Part shown: positions 25,890-27,665 of the stretch, one piece after another
Layout of the letters: every line of letters starts with the position of its first letter
How positions within the stretch are numbered: the first letter of the stretch is position 1
Assembly (NCBI GenBank): GCA_026989715.1
Contig: JALSIU010000073.1
Span: 1 to 27,665, forward strand
Direction of reading: 5' to 3'
Length of the DNA: 27,665 nt
Source of the DNA: Methylomonas sp.
GTDB taxonomy: Bacteria > Pseudomonadota > Gammaproteobacteria > Methylococcales > Methylomonadaceae
Translations under genes and position numbers: made by a program
Notes under the pieces: model-generated
What the model saw: the letters and a program-made list of their open reading frames with translations, nothing else
What the model was told of the DNA's origin: nothing
The model's database searches: none

Positions 25890-25937
25890 AATGACCTTTA
25901 AACGCCTAAAAATCGACTAACATACAATTTAGAACAG

Positions 25938-25948
25938 AGTATAATACT
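25938..25948. promoter_or_regulatory. Symmetric -10 shared by rpmE and exonuclease III genes
   Basis: AGTATAATACT reads TATAAT on plus (25940-25945) and TATACT/TATTAT on minus. On plus it sits about 42 bases before ATG 25987; on minus it sits about 50 bases before the rpmE ATG. -35 boxes on both strands are weak. It may drive transcription in both directions. Confidence 0.5.
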
Positions 25949-25986
25949 TGTTTAATCAAATAACCGCAAGTAACCGGCAGAATTTT

Positions 25987-26775
25987 ATGCGCATTATTAC
26001 CCTAAACACAAACGGAATCAGAGCCGCTGAGCGCAAAGGTTTTTTTTCTTGGCTCGCACAACAAGATGCAGATTTTGTCTGCATCCAAGAAACCAAAGCC
26101 CAGCCCGAACAACTCACAGCTGATGCTTTCACCCCTGACGGCTATCACTGCCACTACCATAGCGCCCAAAAAAAAGGCTATAGCGGCGTTGCCATTTACA
26201 GCAAACAACAGCCAGATGCTATTATCGAAGGCATGGGCTTTGCCGATATAGATAGTGAAGGCCGCTATTTAGAATTCCAGTGCGGCAAACTGAGCGTCAT
26301 CTCCCTATACCTTCCCTCAGGCTCGTCTAAAGAAGAACGCCAAGACTTTAAATATAGTGTCATGGATCGTTTTCTGCCTTATTTGCAAGCACGCGCCCAA
26401 AACGGGCGAGACTATATCATTTGCGGCGACTGGAATATTGCACACAAAGAAATTGATTTGAAAAACTGGAAAGCCAATCAAAAAAACTCAGGCTTTTTAC
26501 CCGCTGAACGTGCCTGGCTAGACCAATTATTTACACAAGAAGCCTGGCACGATGCCTTTAGAATCATTAACCAAGAGCCAGATCAATATACATGGTGGTC
26601 AAATCGCGGCCAAGCCTGGAGCAAAAATGTTGGCTGGCGTATTGATTATCAAGTCATTAGTGAACAATTAAAAGACACAGTACAGTCCGCCGAAATCTAT
26701 AAAAAAGAGCGCTTTTCAGACCACTCTCCACTTATAATAGACTATAATTACTCATTAAAGGCAACGACCATTTAA
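25987..26775 (+). CDS. xthA: Exonuclease III family AP endonuclease
   Basis: Mg-dependent 3'-5' exonuclease and AP endonuclease of base-excision repair. The open frame reaches a TTG at 25948, but that lies on the -10 box; ATG 25987 gives MRIITLNTNGIRAA, the family N-terminus, and 262 residues. Active-site groups: N8 in LNTNG, E35 in CIQETKAQ, SLYLPSGSS, GDWNIAHKEIDLKN (catalytic Asp and Asn), WWSNRG, GWRIDYQVIS, and the final FSDHSPLIIDY with the catalytic His. It could be named exoA in some genomes. The Shine-Dalgarno before 25987 is weak. No terminator is visible after it. Confidence 0.92.
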   Translation: MRIITLNTNGIRAAERKGFFSWLAQQDADFVCIQETKAQPEQLTADAFTPDGYHCHYHSAQKKGYSGVAIYSKQQPDAIIEGMGFADIDSEGRYLEFQCGKLSVISLYLPSGSSKEERQDFKYSVMDRFLPYLQARAQNGRDYIICGDWNIAHKEIDLKNWKANQKNSGFLPAERAWLDQLFTQEAWHDAFRIINQEPDQYTWWSNRGQAWSKNVGWRIDYQVISEQLKDTVQSAEIYKKERFSDHSPLIIDYNYSLKATTI

Positions 26776-26842
26776 CATAAAAAACACTTTTATATTCAAA
26801 TATATACAAAAAATAATAAATTCTGCAACTATAAACCCAAAA

Positions 26843-26872
26843 TTGTTTTTTTAGAATACTTGCAGATATAAA
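26843..26872 (+). promoter_or_regulatory. Candidate promoter of msrP
   Basis: TTGTTT (26843-26848) and TATAAA (26867-26872) separated by 18 bases, about 100 bases before ATG 26975. The surrounding 199-base gap is very AT-rich, so chance similarity is possible. Confidence 0.35.
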
Positions 26873-26974
26873 AATAAAATGTTAACAATAGCACTCATCA
26901 GTTTTTTTAGTTCTTAATTCACCTTAACAACTTAAACTTCTACAAACGCATACATTTTAAAGGAATAATCACCA

Positions 26975-27665
26975 ATGCAATACAAGGATACCAAACCAAT
27001 TCCCACCAGCGAAATAACTGATAAAACTATTTTTCAAAATCGGCGCAGCCTTATAAAAGCGGCAGCCGGCCTCAGCATTAGCACCTTACTGCCTAAGCAA
27101 GCTACTGCACAAATAAAAAAATATGCCGCCGTACCTACCAGTCCTTACTCAGCTACACTAGCGACCACAGACTATCAAGATGTCACGCACTACACCAATT
27201 ATTATGAATTTACCACCAATAAAACCGATGCAACCGCCTTAGCCCGACAACTACCCATTAGCCCTTGGCATGTCACTGTCGAAGGTGAGGCCGAAAAAAC
27301 AGGGACATTTAATTTAGAAGATATTTTAAAAAACAACCCACTTGAAGAGCGCATTTATCGCTTTCGTTGCGTAGAAGCTTGGGCCATGGTCGTGCCTTGG
27401 ATTGGCTTTCCGCTAGGGGCTATGTTGCAACAGTTTAAACCTAACTCTAAGGCAAAATATGTGCAATTTACAACCCTATATAATCCTGACGTGATGCCTG
27501 GGCAACAAAGCAAAGCACTCGATTGGCCTTATGTTGAAGGCTTACGAATAGATGAAGCCATGCACCCGCTGGCTTTTATGGCAACCGGCATGTATGACGA
27601 TGCACTGCCCAAACAAAATGGTGCGCCACTGCGCCTTGTTATCCCTTGGAAATACGGCTTTAAAA
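26975..27665 (+). CDS. msrP: Protein-methionine-sulfoxide reductase MsrP, 5' part
   Basis: Periplasmic molybdopterin enzyme (formerly YedY) that repairs oxidised methionines, receiving electrons from the membrane heme protein MsrQ. The first 230 residues are in the window and the frame is open at the right edge. The twin-arginine signal NRRSLIKAAAGL (R23-R24) indicates folded export by Tat, with cleavage near ATAQ (about 43-46). The molybdenum-binding Cys is C132 in YRFRCVEAWAMVVPWIGF. Further family segments are HYTNYYEFTTNKTD and NGAPLRLVIPWKYGFK, the latter at the very edge. AAGGA lies 10 bases before the ATG. msrQ would be expected downstream, outside the window. Confidence 0.95.
   Translation, partial: MQYKDTKPIPTSEITDKTIFQNRRSLIKAAAGLSISTLLPKQATAQIKKYAAVPTSPYSATLATTDYQDVTHYTNYYEFTTNKTDATALARQLPISPWHVTVEGEAEKTGTFNLEDILKNNPLEERIYRFRCVEAWAMVVPWIGFPLGAMLQQFKPNSKAKYVQFTTLYNPDVMPGQQSKALDWPYVEGLRIDEAMHPLAFMATGMYDDALPKQNGAPLRLVIPWKYGFK

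Noticed and set aside
25948..25986. TTG start for the exonuclease III protein, adding 13 residues.
   Set aside because: It overlaps the promoter -10 region, and the family N-terminus begins at ATG 25987.
26879..26917. ATG with a 12-codon frame upstream of msrP as a leader peptide.
   Set aside because: It is very short, has no Shine-Dalgarno and no attenuator-like hairpin after it.

Overview
The window looks like chromosome of a low-GC, type I (gammaproteobacterial, Methylococcales) methanotroph. The decisive marker is a complete pmoCAB operon for particulate methane monooxygenase, with the PmoB and PmoC copper ligands in place. The other genes are of gammaproteobacterial type and order: pilM-N-O/P-Q next to aroK-aroB-damX-hemE, and pilM divergent from a PBP1a gene. 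Base composition and protein similarity suggest a Methyloprofundus/Methylobacter-like marine lineage, but the species cannot be fixed from sequence reading alone.

Layout. 1-191: 5' part of a minus-strand gene cut by the window edge, with nuclease-like motifs. 224-688 (+): trmL. 761-6055 (-): glgP and secA. 6327-9273 (-): pmoC-pmoA-pmoB, bounded by a sigma70-type promoter and a rho-independent terminator, with hairpins in the leader and between pmoC and pmoA. 9861-10310 (+): an unrecognised exported protein. 10377-16153 (-): a tight run aroK-aroB-damX-hemE-DUF411-ald. 16355-21394 (-): pilM-pilN-pilO/P-pilQ. 21958-24291 (+): mrcA. 24362-25889 (-): rpmE and gltA. 25987-26775 (+): an exonuclease III family gene. 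26975-end (+): 5' part of msrP.

How the parts work together. PmoCAB oxidises methane to methanol in the intracytoplasmic membranes and needs SecYEG/SecA export for the PmoB copper domain. hemE (heme) and the exported Cys/Met-rich DUF411 protein are metal-related neighbours. PilMNOPQ forms the alignment and outer-membrane parts of the type IVa pilus. aroKB is the shikimate pathway, DamX a septal SPOR protein, and mrcA peptidoglycan synthesis.

Most of the window is ordinary core genome; I see no CRISPR array, insertion sequence, prophage, tRNA or rRNA. The most unusual points are: a single reading frame joining PilO to PilP with no lipoprotein signal, and a signal-like peptide left in another frame at the junction; an alanine dehydrogenase lacking the usual NAD-selecting Asp; inverted repeats and hairpins around the pmo promoter; and a strong terminator hairpin only 22 nt before aroK.
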